Source: Rotaria macrura (lineage: Eukaryota; Rotifera; Eurotatoria; Philodinida; Philodinidae). From it: a stretch of 64,000 nt of DNA. The stretch is taken from assembly GCA_900239685.1 (NCBI GenBank), contig OENT01000171.1:1-64000 (forward strand). Reading direction: 5' to 3'. Below are positions 40,048-53,116 of this stretch, piece after piece; within the stretch, counting starts at the first letter, position 1, and each line of letters starts with the position of its first letter. Position numbers and translations under genes: made by a program. The notes under the pieces are model-generated. The model searched no databases, was not told the DNA's origin, and saw only the letters and a list, made by a program, of their open reading frames with translations.

Positions 40048-41854
40048 ATGACCGACAACGATGATGATCCACCACAATTATCAGCCGGGACATTAAAAAT
40101 TCTTCAGGAATGGCAACAAGAACAAGAAGAAAATAGAGCAAATAATGTTCAAAACGAAGACTGGGTTAGTGAACTAATCGAATTAATATTTTTCTCGTTC
40201 AAATATCTATAAATAAGAAAACAAAATCTATGGTCACACTATTCCAACAAGTTATCAGAATGAATGATCATTATGTAAAATGTAAATGAATTGTTGACAA
40301 TGATTTTTAAAGGCTTATTAAAAATATTCATATGCGATATTGTCTTCTACAGGATTACTTGTTGTGACTTTTTTTTTCTTTAAAAGGTAGCTTAAATTGT
40401 CGTGCTTGAAATATTTATGAAAGAATCTATACAAAATCTTGTTCAATCCAACAAGATAATGAATAGATATACGTTGAACAGTGTTGTCGGAGCGAATAAA
40501 AAACTAGACAAAAAGAAACGTCAACATTTTCAAGTCAAAGAAGATCCTCAATTTTGTAGAATACTGAAAATTTCACTTATTTCTATTTTTTACAGAAAAC
40601 TTTCTCAGATTTTACAGCTATGAAACATCATTGTGTACTATAGTTATAAAAAGAATCAAGTGTTTATATAAATAACCACTTACACTAAAGTGAGTCTCTC
40701 AACGACGAACAACTTGTTCTTATAATTGTAGTTAGTAGTGTAATTTTCAAACTGATTATGCATTTATGATGAGCCGATTTGTTCTTCGTAGATCTTTTGT
40801 TGTCCATCAACATGATCATGTTAAAGAACTGTTCGTGTGGTTAAACATAGTAACAGGTGAAAACAAATATTTCTTTCATAGTTATCTTTAAATATTTTGA
40901 ATTCAATTTGATGAATAAATCATCCACGTCACTTTAATAACGTTTTGGAATCAATCGACTGAGTGCATACGTTTCATTTGAGTTAACAGATTATTGTTAG
41001 ATTTTTGCGACATGAATTCGTCCCTATTGACTGACTATGTATGCTTTCACAAAACGTTGATCATCAATTAAGAAATCGTCAAATAATGTAATAATTTTAA
41101 GAACGATCGAAATAATTATCAACTTTGAATTTATCTAGCAACTGAGTCAATTTTGGTACAACAAAGAAACAGCTGTAAGGCTCACGAATGAAGTCTTAGC
41201 CATCTTGCCACCAAATGGAAAGTAAGTCAATTTGAATGATCCTCTCATTTCTATTGATATGAATCTTGATGTGTCGTGTTTTCTATTATTTTAGATGTGG
41301 TTGTATTGCTTGTCCAACTGTGTGGAGTTGGATGCAAAAAGTAAAGTTCACAATGAAATGATTTATAGACTCATATCGTTCGAATTTCAATAGGAACATC
41401 CGGATATAGACAGTATTCTGTTCGAATATGATACTCGTTTTGGTAATGGTAGTAGTCCTTTCCTGTTTTATGATTACAATGACGATGATCGAATCCGAGA
41501 AATTTATGGATCCATAGAACATTCATTCGATGTTTTAATTATTGATCCGCCATTTCTTTCTCGAGAATGTATTGAGAAAGTATCTCGTCTTGTTAAATTT
41601 ATTGGAAAGACTGAATCACAATGTAAACATATCATTTGCACTGGTACGTAAATATTCATCTAGGAAAGCTCAAGATCTAAGTAAAAGGTGAATTTTTGTT
41701 TTGCTCTATTCTAGGTGCAGTCCAAGAAGAAAATATCAAAGAAATTTTTCCTGGTGCTTTTCGTGTTTCGTTTGAACCTCAACATGAGCGTAATCTAATG
41801 AATCCGTTCGCTTGTTTTGTTGATTATGAAACAAAAACATTGAATACAGAATAA
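40048..41854 (+). CDS. EEF1AKMT1: EEF1AKMT1-type protein lysine methyltransferase
   Basis: Five exons (40048-40164, 41139-41221, 41295-41340, 41394-41643, 41715-41854) give 211 residues, against about 214 in human. The family (N6AMT2/Efm5) is a cytosolic SAM-dependent methyltransferase that trimethylates a lysine of elongation factor eEF1A. Family wording is clear: start MTDNDDDPPQLSAGTLKILQ, then DWQLSQFWYNKETAVRL, ILFEYDTRFG, FLFYDYN, FDVLIIDPPFLSRECI, CTGAVQEENI and a FACFVDYE end. Motif IV is DPPF (133-136) where vertebrate members have DPPY; aromatic exchange is tolerated in this enzyme class. The first intron uses donor GTTAGT and is 974 bp, the rest 52-73 bp. The gene begins 208 bp after ABCB7 on the same strand and has AATAAA overlapping its stop region. 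Confidence 0.92.
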
Positions 41855-43031
41855 AAGAATAGACAAATTGTTTTCCCAGAAAACATTAATAGAACATCAA
41901 CTAAATGATAATAACAAAAATGATTTGTTCTTACCTTGATCTGAATTTCAGTAGAATGTATCAAACGTATGATTCACATAATATAGGTCAAGTTTTCCTG
42001 GAAAGACAAACCATGAACAACGTATATGTATAATTCTTAGTCTGGTTCTAAATACATGATTGATTTTCGGTACAATAGTTTTCTAGTCAATTGAATTAGA
42101 ATCAAGAATTTTTATAAAGTATAATATTTTTAATACTAGTAGATCCATTCACGTTGAACATCTATTAATAAAGACGATGCGCTGTATCGACAGCGAATTG
42201 TTTGTAGTTGAATTCTGATCGATACAATACGCCGTGGAATAAAATTACGACAGCAATCTAAATTTAATGTTTCCTATTACTGCTATAAGTTTGTGTCATG
42301 CTTAGAAAATGCATACATCATTGTGAACCAATTTATCAGCAATTTAACAATGTTTCATAATATCCTCGATGGGATTCATAAGATTAGTACTGTAATCAAA
42401 TCGAAGATGGCTTGTACGCAATAGAGGAGTAACAAACGTTATTTAGATTGATATCTATTTCACGTATCTCTTCAATTAATACATGATGCGTTTTATATTT
42501 GAGGCAATTTTTCATCTAACAAGCCGCCGATGGGTTTAGTATAATAGAAATTTAATGAAAAATATCGAAAAAAACGTTTACAATCGCATAGAGATATTCC
42601 TATGCTAATCTATTATTTTGACATATTCTTATTTCATAACAATACAGAGACAAAGATTTCTCATCATCATATTCAATGTATTATTCAAGGTAGTAAGTAC
42701 AAGGCTTTGCCATTTTGACAGGGCTTGATGCATTAAAACCAAGCCTTGACATGAATGTTCACTGATCAAATCGCTTTTTTTTAATCATTCGCTAGACATG
42801 GAATAAAAGACATTGAACAAAAAGTCAAAGAGTCGTAGTTACGACATGAAACAGAAAAATCATCGAACCATGACCAATAAGTCACAATAAATTACTATAA
42901 TTGTTCGTGTTCAATGATGAAATACATCACACTTGGTTATTTCTGTGTTTCAACGAACAAAACTCGGGATATATATACATATATATTCATAAGCAACATC
43001 ATACAACGTATTTTCAGAATAATACTAAAAA
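41855..43031. other. Intergenic, nothing recognised
   Basis: 1.2 kb AT-rich spacer. A TATATATACATATATAT run at about 42970-42987 lies roughly 50-60 bp before the MLF-like start codon and could be its core promoter. No gene or transposon ends seen. Confidence 0.4.
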
Positions 43032-43748
43032 ATGTCTTACTCTTTACAGCCTTACAATCCAAATAATGGGGCTTTAGCTGAGCAGCAATTTACTAGACCT
43101 AATCCAAACGGCTACAATGGTATGAGTGAGGGAGATATAATCGGTTCTCTATTCGGTTTTGCAACTCGAATGATGGGTGAAATTCTACGGAGTGATCCTG
43201 ATATTGGTGATATAGCAGCATTTATGGGTTCAGATCCATTTAATCCTCATGCAAAGTTTTTGGGTGTAAGTTCAATGAATGTAACACAAATCTCTTGTGG
43301 ACCTGATGGTCAACCACATGTCGTTCAAGCACACAACGAACATCGAATAGGTCCAGGTGGAATTTGGCAAACTAAAAAGGCACTACGCGATCCAGATCGT
43401 GGCATTGACAAGATGCAAGTCGGCTACTTTCGAGGCGATCATGGTGAAATAATCGAACGTCAATTAGATCCAATCACAGGACAATATAGACAAGATGTTC
43501 AACGACGTGGTATCGCTCCTAACAAACATAGTTTTCCGCATCATCAGCAAATGCAATTACAAGGAGCTGTGCAACGGCCACTTGCATTACCCCCACAACC
43601 ACATGGATACTATCCTCAGCAAAAACAGGTTCCATCCTACTCACAAAGATCACAATTTCAGCCGCATTCACAGCAAAAACGACTACCACCTTATTCTCAA
43701 CAACCACAACAGGCTTTACCAGCTCCTTCATCGTATAAATATTTATAG
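43032..43748 (+). CDS. Myeloid leukaemia factor (MLF) family protein
   Basis: Single exon, 238 residues, from the first ATG at 43032. MLF proteins shuttle between cytoplasm and nucleus, bind 14-3-3 and chaperones, and associate with protein aggregates and transcription regulators. The family core is visible at about 92-150: DGQPHVVQAHNEHRIGPGG, IWQTKKALRDPDRGIDKMQVG. This parallels the APGG..ETR...RDS..GLEKM.IGHHI signature, although the usual HHI.DRAHV piece has become YFRGDHGEI. An N-terminal helical stretch (GDIIGSLFGFATRMMGEIL) precedes it, as in MLF. The C-terminal ~70 residues are Q/P/Y-rich low complexity (prion-like), typical of MLF tails and of aggregating proteins. It converges on the Pmp3 copy 2 gene, 180 bp away; AATAAA lies at about 43797. 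Confidence 0.82.
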   Translation: MSYSLQPYNPNNGALAEQQFTRPNPNGYNGMSEGDIIGSLFGFATRMMGEILRSDPDIGDIAAFMGSDPFNPHAKFLGVSSMNVTQISCGPDGQPHVVQAHNEHRIGPGGIWQTKKALRDPDRGIDKMQVGYFRGDHGEIIERQLDPITGQYRQDVQRRGIAPNKHSFPHHQQMQLQGAVQRPLALPPQPHGYYPQQKQVPSYSQRSQFQPHSQQKRLPPYSQQPQQALPAPSSYKYL

Positions 43749-43928
43749 ACAATTTTCGATTTTGCGAATTCGCTGAATTCATATTATATATTAGATAATA
43801 AACATAGAAAAAAAGCGGCTAAGTTTTTAAAAATCTAGAAAAGTTTCATATTAAAATGAACAATGAAATGAATGTCTTTGTTGATTAGTTATTTTTGTTT
43901 GCATATATATATATATATATAGGCATGA

Positions 43929-44169
43929 TTAACTACTTGAATGCTCTCTCCAGACAAGCCATAATGCATGAATGGTGCCAGGTAACCATCCAAGAAGAGT
44001 TAATAGAACATTGATCCAAAAGTGCAGCGTACAACCAACCTAAAGTATCAGAGATACGCTTAGATTTGAATGATTTCAATTTAGAAAGATATACTTCAAT
44101 TATTGCTGCTATTGGTGGCAATAAAATAGCCAAAATTGTTAAGAGAATTTTACCGACAAGTTCACCCAT
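43929..44169 (-). CDS. Pmp3/UPF0057 small hydrophobic membrane protein (copy 2)
   Basis: 61 residues from two exons, 44169-44095 and 44039-43929, joined exactly between codons (GAA|GTT) across a 55-bp intron with GTATAT donor and TTTAG acceptor. Helix 1 reads KILLTILAILLPPIAAIIE, then the family turn VGCTLHFWINVLLTLLGWLPGTIHALWLV, the Pmp3 signature, and a short WREHSSS tail. The ATG at 44169 (MGELVGK) gives the usual family N-terminus; an in-frame extension to 44199 is open but unnecessary. The role, by family, is a plasma-membrane proteolipid induced by cold, salt or desiccation stress. Its intron position differs from copies 1 and 3. Confidence 0.9.
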
Positions 44170-47100
44170 AATGAATCTTTCAAACAATGTATAGGACAAG
44201 AAATTTCAAAAGTTTTTATATCTAAAATAGAAATTAAGTAATCTATATACGGTTGCACCAATATTTTAGTTACAGCAATACGCTCGAATTAGTACGTAAT
44301 ATGAATCATTGAAACAAACATTTCTTGTTTTATGTATCAATACACAAAATAAAGTAATAAGAATGATTTTATAGAAAGAAGTCTTGTTTTCTTTGAAAAT
44401 TTTGATTATCACGAGACTCGATGAGTTACTTTTTCATCGTCTTTGTCTTCTTTTTCGTAGGTCATGTATTTAAGAAAGAATAAAGCTAGCAATCAAAACT
44501 GATTTTATATACAAATAAGGAAAGAGAAAGCAGGGATATAAATGTAGGCAAGCATAAAAAATAACATAAACACGCGTATTTACCTTCCTTATACGTTTGT
44601 CCACACGAGAGCAATAGTCATCAAATTTTCTACCCGTATTCACGATTTCGATTCAATTTTCAACAACATCTGCATGAATAAATGACAAAAATAAAACCAA
44701 ATGGAAAACTTCACCTAATAGTTGAAATTATATTTTTCATAAATGCTTGATGATTGCCTGAAGAGTATTACAAGCTAAACAAACGTTAGCATATTCACTG
44801 ATCATTCGTATATCAGTATTGCATCTTCACGTTTATATCGATTACGAAAAAGAAATGTACATTTTAAATTGAGATGCATTCATTCGCCCTTAGAAAGTGT
44901 AAACGTTCCAGTTCAATAAATTTCGATTTTTTTTTGCTCAGATTTGCTCTACTTGTTGAGACGAATCATTATATGTATGCATATATCATCTAATCAAATG
45001 AAGATCTACTCTGAGTGTACAGCATAGTCGTATTTGACTTGTCTTTTAAAAATACAGATCACATTTATCTAGTGACTATTCATCAGAATGTTTTTATCTC
45101 TACCTAACTATTATTAAGATATCGTGTATTACGTGCCATACTCATGCGGAATTACAGAGCAGCAATTCGACGATGTGTTGTCAATCAGATTGTTTTTATT
45201 ATTTTCGCTATTTCTTTTAGGACATGTTAATTTAACGACTGTCTAAGCTATTCAGGTAGATAGGAGACTATTTCTGTATCCATCATCACTGAAATGTATG
45301 TTAGAGTATTTGTGAAAATTTTTTCTCTCGTTATTCGATATTTTTACCATAAGAATGATAGAAGATTCTTAGATTAGTGTCAGTATAATAACACAATGTA
45401 TTCATAAACTCTCCAAGATCAAAGTTTTTTAGTAATCGAAGTTTGCTTAAATATAAAGATGTTTCGAACTCACCTTCCAATATCGGTATTTTTTTCAGAT
45501 CTAATTAATAGATTTTCCGGTAATATTTAAGATAAGCCATTCCATGTAATCCTACGAGTTGTATTGAATTCTTCTGTGAAAGTTTGTATATTCACTTGAT
45601 TTTGAATTCAGCCTAAACTTTCGATAGATATTTTTTCGCTTCCCATATCATTTTGCTCGTTTTCATTCTGTTTTCATATACAAGAAAGATATGTATTCTA
45701 TACAACGGCGGTGAGTAACATGATAAAACCCCATGCGCCCACTTCAGTAAGCGCTCTTTTAGGATGCAAAAGTTATCAACACATACAATTATTCATTTTG
45801 ACGCATTTGCATCATTTGTCTTATCTTGATTTGTTTTTTTTTATACGATGATCACCTACTATTTTTATATTTCATTCTTTCCATATTCATAGATAGTTTC
45901 TGGTATTGCTTTATAACGATTAAGTTGACTCTTAGCGTAGCCTCACTAATTAGAAGAAAAAACGAAGATGAATCTAAGAAGAAAAAAAAACTATCTATTT
46001 CTGCTAGTGATAATGTTAATTATGATGGCTAAGGGTTCAGATTGGCAGGCGAAAATATGTGTACTTTTCTTTTTTTTTACAAGTGTCAGCATGGCCTATT
46101 AATCATTATCGTTGATGAAACAAAACAAATCATCATCTTAAGAGTACTCAGAATTGACAAAAGACAAATATCAGGATACAGCGTCTAACTATAACGATGG
46201 TATTCACACTTCACATTTGCTATTATCTTGATGAAACGAGATATCTTACACAATGAATGATGAATTCTTCGTTTTTGTTTTAATCTGTGACTCTATTGTC
46301 TATTATATTCTTATTTCTAGTTGTTAGATTCATTTATAGAATCATTGGTAAGAACAAGACCGAAATTCAATTTCTCAACAAATTTCATGTGATGCTTCAT
46401 AACAATTCTAGATGTTTCATCAAATCTCATGTTTACTCAATTTATTTGTCTAATTGTTCGATATACTTTGCATTTCAGTTGTACTGACCAATTTGATCCA
46501 TGGCTAATCAGGAATCGGAGCTATTCGATCATATAATTACTTCGGTATGATCACTTGTTAGCTAACACAATGTTGAACCGATACTTCAATGGATAAAATA
46601 TCTGCTTAAAATAAGATATTCAAACTGTTTCAATTCTTAAACGTTTCACAGTTCTAAATTTGTTGCAATATATTTAACATTTTTGAAACGATATAATATA
46701 CTTGTAATTACTTGTCAATGACATAAAGAAAAACAACGATAGAATTATTTTTCTGATCTTAATATGAAAACTTTAAAATTTATAAGGACCAGAAAAAAAC
46801 GAAAACAGTGTGATAACCAACTTTTTAATCGTTCGTTGTTATTCTGTCCTTAGATCTCTAAGCGAAAAAAAATGCCTCTCTACTTAATTAGGACTTCTAC
46901 GTAAATAAATATTGACGTGACTTATGATTAGCAGAACATGTAATAAATATTTTTTATGAAAAAAAAACCCTTCGAATCTTATACATTAAAACATTCGCAT
47001 CAGCAAGAAAGAAAAATAGGAGTGATGAATATATGTAAGACGTAAATGACGAAAGATGGACACAAGCAAATGAATATGGCTCACAAGCATTTGTGCTGTT

Positions 47101-48324
47101 TTGCAAAAATATTTAGGATTATTCTTCTTCAGCTACTATTTCTATGTGAAACTAACCGTGATTCGGTGATCAATAAGAGTACCTACATTTACCGTTGAAT
47201 CTTTTGTCTACTTGGCTATCGAAATGAAGAAAGGAATTTAATAATGAAAGTTTCACTGAAGTAACTACTAGGACATATTTTAAAAGAACAACTACAAGTC
47301 AGTGCAAAGTTAGACAAAATATATAAATGCGCTAATTTAGAAGAATTTAACTCGTATTTTCTATTTGTAAACAATACGCTCGTAGTATCAATGAAAAGAA
47401 TACTAGCAACCGTAGATATTTCTCCCATTCTCGATTGGCTTTTCATTGCAATACGATTAAGAAATTTAATCATCGTATGCACGATGATTATCGATCTTTC
47501 CAGTTCTCTTCATTGAATGTAATCTGAAGATGATAGTCAATGAGTTTGATGTATACTTCATATTCTTTTCGAATGGAAGTTTCTTCAATTCGTTATCATG
47601 TACAATTTTATTTACTGAAAAGGAAAGCCTGCTCTAAAGCATTGCATTCAATTCAGACAGTCAAAATAAAGTCAAACTATTGAATACCTCGTACTACTAT
47701 TTATTAATAAATAGAAAAGTGTTTGAAATCCCAATTGAACTCTGAAAAGAATTCATCAAGGCATTAATTCAAATAAAAACATTCGTTCATTATCAAGAAT
47801 TTCTCATGTTCAAGGCAACGAAGAAAAATAGTATTCTAAGGCTTCAAAGAATAAAATACAAAACTACAATAGAAAATAGGAAATATGTAGATGATGTATA
47901 TCTTAGTAATTACAATGCTTGTTTTGTTCTACTTTAAATTATCAGTTTCTAGCAATCACTAAAAAGCTTAACAAATCCAGGTCAATTTCATAGAAAAAGT
48001 TAATTTACACAATCACTTGATTGCCAAGTGAAATATTGTAGTCATATTTTGTTGCAGAAAAGTTCATAGTGACGGTTAGTTATTGAATAAGGACTTTGAC
48101 TGAAGAAAAAGCAGGAAAATAATTTCGACATGTAAACCTGAATGATTTCTAACTCAGATGATAATTTCGGATTTCATTTTTTGGTTGATCATATAAAACG
48201 TCTACACCAACCAGAATGTATTTCGTCCCGATAATTACCTTCTCTAGAGAGCTGTAGGTAAAAATTTTGCACTTCAATCAGTTTTCAATATAAAAATAAG
48301 TGAAGCGAATCTTTGCCTATCTAG
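44170..48324. other. Gene desert, left part
   Basis: 4.2 kb of AT-rich sequence. An AT microsatellite at about 43901-43920 lies just before it, inside the MLF/Pmp3 spacer. Open frames (45826-46032, 46287-46487, 47216-47482) have no family features. No RNA gene was supported. Confidence 0.4.
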
Positions 48325-49637
48325 TTCTATTTTAATGTATATTGTGAACATTTCAACAATCTGATATTCTTCGAACTATCTAGCTTTCTATTCAAGACAA
48401 TTCATAGTCTTTTGTATTCTAGTAGACTACTTCTAAAGGCCAATCGATCGACTTGTTTATCATTGATTACGAACACAATCATAACATGTCATTTGTTGCA
48501 TGCATCCTTGAGAAATTATGCAGTTAGATAAACTGCTATGAAATATTATAGACTCGCCCTACTTGATTCACTTCTGTTTTGTCGAATTCTTTTGTTTAGT
48601 TGTGTTGATTTGCAATAACGAATCAACATTAATAAAGAGAAAGACTAAAGTCAAAGGAGTAGGATGAGTCGAGAATCCCTTACATTCCTTTATGTTGGCA
48701 ATCGGTTTCAGAACTGCTCAAAGTAAAACTCGAATCTATAACAGGTGAGTTTAGAAAAGTAACGACGTTCTATGTGAGCAGTGCATATATTTGTCGAATT
48801 TTTTCCTCTAATCTTTCAATCATAGTGCTTGTTTTTAAAATCATTGTGGGATTTGTCAACAAACTCTAAACATAATAAGACTCATGCCTTTTGTTGTGCA
48901 GACATTGAATATTCTATTATGGAAGTCGTCCGCTTTAGAATCTCTATAATCGAAACATAAACATATATTATATTAACTGAGATATTCAAGATTTGTTCTC
49001 ATTATTAATCTCAGAATTTCTTATAAAAAAAATGGTATCTACAAATTCACCCTATTTCAACATGATCTGCTCATCTTCCGCATAGGTAATATAAGAGAAA
49101 ATTCACAAGTAATTTCACTCATCGTACATCTATAGATTAGAGTTAGCTCCTGGTGTTAATAGTCCAAAATTAGATATCTGTTTAGTTTTAAAAAGTCATG
49201 CGGCTTTCATTAGTTCGTTTCTGAATGATTTCCTTAACACAGAAGTTAGCGTAAATTATAAGAAACACGTGTATGCGATTTGTCTTTGTTGACTAATTCC
49301 ATAATGAGTTTCAAGACAAACACTATTGTTTAAAGATTACAAGAAGAAACACAGAACATCCCTGCTTCTCTAGATTCGCTTGTAATAGATTAGATACTTT
49401 CCTTTGAGCAGTTTTGTAACTGTTTGGCAAGATATGTCTAGCTGCATAATTTCTCAAGGATGAAACCGACGACATGTTATGATTGTCTTATCAATCAATG
49501 ATAAACAAGTCGATCGATTGGCCTTTAAAAGAAGTCTACTACAATACAAAAGACTATGAATTGTCCTGAATAGAAAGCTAGATAGTTCGAAGAATATCGG
49601 ATTGTTGAAATGTCAAAAATATGCATTAAAATAGAAA
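48325..49637. mobile_element. Large imperfect inverted repeat (fold-back / non-autonomous element)
   Basis: 48325-48528 is the reverse complement of 49437-49637 at visibly high identity (for example TCTTCGAACTATCTAGCTTT and CCAATCGATCGACTTGTTTA have exact inverse partners). A second, more diverged matching pair lies inside: about 48709-48778 with 49350-49417. Arm 1 therefore carries an extra ~180 bp between the two matching blocks. The loop has no open frame of note. The layout suits a fold-back or MITE-like element with long terminal inverted repeats, or an old palindrome from an inverted duplication. No convincing target-site duplication was found at the outer edges. Confidence 0.75.
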
Positions 49638-52600
49638 TAGACAACAGTTATAAATCGTTTTGAGTAGTACTTCATATGAACAGCTCCGCATTATTTATTC
49701 TGTTATTTTTAATTGATTCATGTATTTTCTTGTTTATGAAAAATTGATTAAAATCCAATGCTATTTGATATTAAAATCTAGCAATATTTATTATACTTAT
49801 ATAGAATTCATATCATATGTGTATATATATCTATGACATGGGAAACAAAATTTATTTGCGCTAAGTAAATGACGATGCAGCATCATGGTAATCTTTCCAA
49901 TTTATAGAAAAGATGTACTAGAGTGTATATCTGAAAAGATGTTGATTGAAACCTATTTTGTTTTTTTTTCTTGATCAGCATACAATACAACCTAGGAATG
50001 AACTAACCTCGTAAGAATATTCTATCACTCGTAGGTTAAAACACCTCGAAATATGTGATGATAGCACATATTGGAATATTCTCATGAGCAAATAATTGTA
50101 AAAGAATATAAGAAATAAGTATCGTTCGAAAGAAATTATTATTATCAAGAGAATATAGTTGATCCAATCAAAAGCGTCTTCATTGTCATTGCATATTATC
50201 GACAGATGTACAATATTTTTTTGAGTGCATCGTAATTTTTCATATTTTTACTGATATAGTTGATCTTGTTAATGCTCAGAATCTCATAGGATATATATAT
50301 ACACGTAGGCATGATCCAAAATAAGATAGATAATATAAACTATAGGGCTACATTGCCAATCTTGTTTAATGTCGGGATAATCAGAGTCAAAGATCGACGG
50401 GTATGAATTCTTCCTAGGCAATCTGGGGTGTCAGGATCTAGGCTCGTTGTCCATGATTCTCAAGAAATGAAAAGGACTCATTGGAAATAGTATCAACATT
50501 ATAGCGAAGTTCTCCTCGAACTTAAAATTTTGAATTCCATTTTTCTAAATATTCTATTGAATTGTATGCAAAACATTTTTACACATCGACGGTTTCACCC
50601 AAGAAATCGAACTGAATTGTGACGTTTCCATTTCAGCCCATGGAGTATAGCTATTGACTCTCATTTCTTGATTGAAGTCATTCATCAGATGTGAAGATGG
50701 AACCATTTCTAGACGGATATTCTTTGTATGATATGAGTTCTCTTCTTCTTGCACATATATGTATATATTGTTAATTAGTAAGTCTACTGTTATAAAGACT
50801 ATTATACAGTTATCCTTGATGTTTAGCCGTCTCTTATTATAATTCTTATCTTCATCTCCATGTATGTTTTTTTTTCTCCGAGAGGCGTACCAAGCCACTT
50901 ATAGCACGGGGAGGGGAGGGAGAGAAGCACAAAATTTGAGGGAAGTGTTTCTTACATGTTAACCCTATCAGTCCAATAGTAGCAAAACTGTTGCATACAT
51001 TTTATGTATGCTCATCATCGGGTGGTGTAACTCGCATCTCAAAGCAAGGGAGCGAGATACAAAAATATGGACAAAGGTTACATTTTTGTATCTTTGAAAG
51101 CAATTTTCAAAAGCCCAGCGGATGGGAAGAGAACGCAGCCCCTTTTATCCCCTCCCTCCTTGGTAAGCGCCTGTTTTCTCCTGTCATTCCATTTCTCTAG
51201 TTACTCTCATTTAGTTGCGTATACAAGTGCGTGCTGTACAAGCAAACGATGCGATTATTGATAGGAAGAAGCTAAATAAAGCGTAATACCATCATCGCTA
51301 GCGATTCTTCTATCAGAAATCGTCACATGAATAATCAATAACTTATTGTTTCATCACGAGTCTCATTTAACAATACACTAAAACAAAAATAAGGCATGAA
51401 CTTATTACATTCTAATGTTTAGAAATGGCAAATATTGTTATATTTCTAAATATATCTTAATACATCATAGGATTCTGAGACTTTTTGTAGAAATAATCAA
51501 TATGTGTAGCATGTTTCTCTGACAACTAAGTCAATGCATGGAAAAATTACAATAGCAGTAAATGCAGAAACTTCGAATAAAACACAAGTAAACATCAGAT
51601 GAGAACAAAAAAACAATATGTTGAGCGCCAGAATAGTAATAAAAGACAAATAGACCATTTACCTATGGCAAAGGAAAAAAAACAGATAAGACACATCGCT
51701 TCTCTGACGATCGATCATTCTAACAAGACATTTATCGTTTAGTAGAAAGATTTCACCTTACGTATGTCTTTCGCATTAATATGATGAAGCTGAAAGATTT
51801 ATGCCAGCTTCTATTTTTGATCTACAAAGAACTGTATTGATAGGTTTTTTTTTCTTAGTATATTCAATTATTTCAGTAATGTTTTACAGTGCATTGTTCA
51901 TCTTATGCATTGTTTCAATAACATTCTTTGATCGATGCCGTTTATAATACGACATTATTTCGTATACGTATATGGCTCATAAGTTTTATTGTTCTATCCA
52001 CAGTAAAAGTAAATGGCAAATTTTGAAATAAATACAATTTTCTCAACCGAGATTAATGGGATTATCAGTTGTGTAATGGAAACAAAAACGTAATAAAATG
52101 CTTGCTGTCAACAATTTCGATACATAATAAATAATGAATTGCAAAACGATAAATTACGCAAAATTTATTATATGATTGTATGCAGAATTTTCATCAATTT
52201 TCAGTTGGCATCATTAACAAAAAAAGATATGCATTGGAAGATTGAATAAACAAACAATGAATGAAAATTTCTCGAACATGTTTGATAGGCTATATATTCT
52301 TTTGACCTTGAATCGAACGCTATAGTTTTGCTACTCATATTCTAATCTATGCATATATTTACATACAAATTTAGAAATGACATATCTCTTTCAAACAAGA
52401 AGTTGTCGTTTTTTTAATGTAACTGAATAAGTCACAATCAAAAAATATCATCGAATTATGATGAACTGGAATGTATGTGCCATAGTTTTTTGTAATGCAT
52501 TAGTTGCATAGAATCATGAATAATAAGTGAGAAACTATTTATTACAACATAGCAGTAGATAGGTTGCAGTACGCAAAGAAAAAAAAAGGCTCTCTACATA

Positions 52601-52818
52601 GAAAAAGCACAGAGAATGATATGCATGCCATTTATAGAAATGTGGTAAGAAGAAAAAAAATGCGCATCAGAAGAAAACTCATTGCAATATCATCGCATAC
52701 TTTCATTGCATTGCTAGTCGGCGAGAGAAAAGAACGACTGATAGTACTGAGAAGAGAAGAAGGTAAAAGTAGTCGATATACATAATTTTTCTGTCTTTTC
52801 TGCATATCGATTGGTAAG
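49638..52818. other. Gene desert, right part
   Basis: Mostly AT-rich. About 50900-51190 is richer in G/C, with GGGGAGGGGAGGG near 50910 and CCCCTCCCTCC near 51150 and a hairpin at about 51054-51092 (GATACAAAAAT with ATTTTTGTATC). It may be a degraded mobile-element fragment. The 114-codon minus frame at 50554-50898 shows no recognised similarity. Confidence 0.4.
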
Positions 52819-53116
52819 ATGGGTTTACTCGGAGCTATGTAAGTCGATTCAAAAGATAATTCATTTATGTAAATTGTTTTGTTTTTCAAGTCTTTTATCA
52901 ATATTAGCGTTTTTGCTGCCACCAGTGGCTGCTCTAATTCAAGTTGGCTGCAGTTTACATTTCTTTCTAAATATGTAAATTAAGATTTCTCGATAATTCT
53001 ATGAAATAAGATGTTCTTCACATTAATCTTGTGTTTTTAGTTTGTTAACTATTCTTGGCTTTCTGCCAGGATGTATTCATGCACTGTGGCTTATCTGGAC
53101 TAATAGGGTCGATTGA
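52819..53116 (+). CDS. Pmp3/UPF0057 small hydrophobic membrane protein (copy 3)
   Basis: 59 residues from three exons: 52819-52838, 52891-52974 and 53041-53116, with introns of 52 and 66 bp that keep phase. The protein begins MGLLGAILLSILAFLLPPVAALIQ, continues VGCSLHFFLNILLTILGFLPGCIHALWLI and ends WTNRVD, a complete Pmp3 two-helix signature. The first exon is only 20 bases. The first intron interrupts the frame at the same place and phase as the first intron of copy 1 (just before L-L-S-I-L). The second lies later, inside helix 2, where copies 1 and 2 have none. Function is by family only: a membrane proteolipid of stress-related ion homeostasis. Confidence 0.88.

Noticed and set aside
50554..50898. 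114-codon minus-strand frame in the gene desert
   Set aside because: Compositionally odd, no domain, no neighbouring exon; a chance frame is likely.
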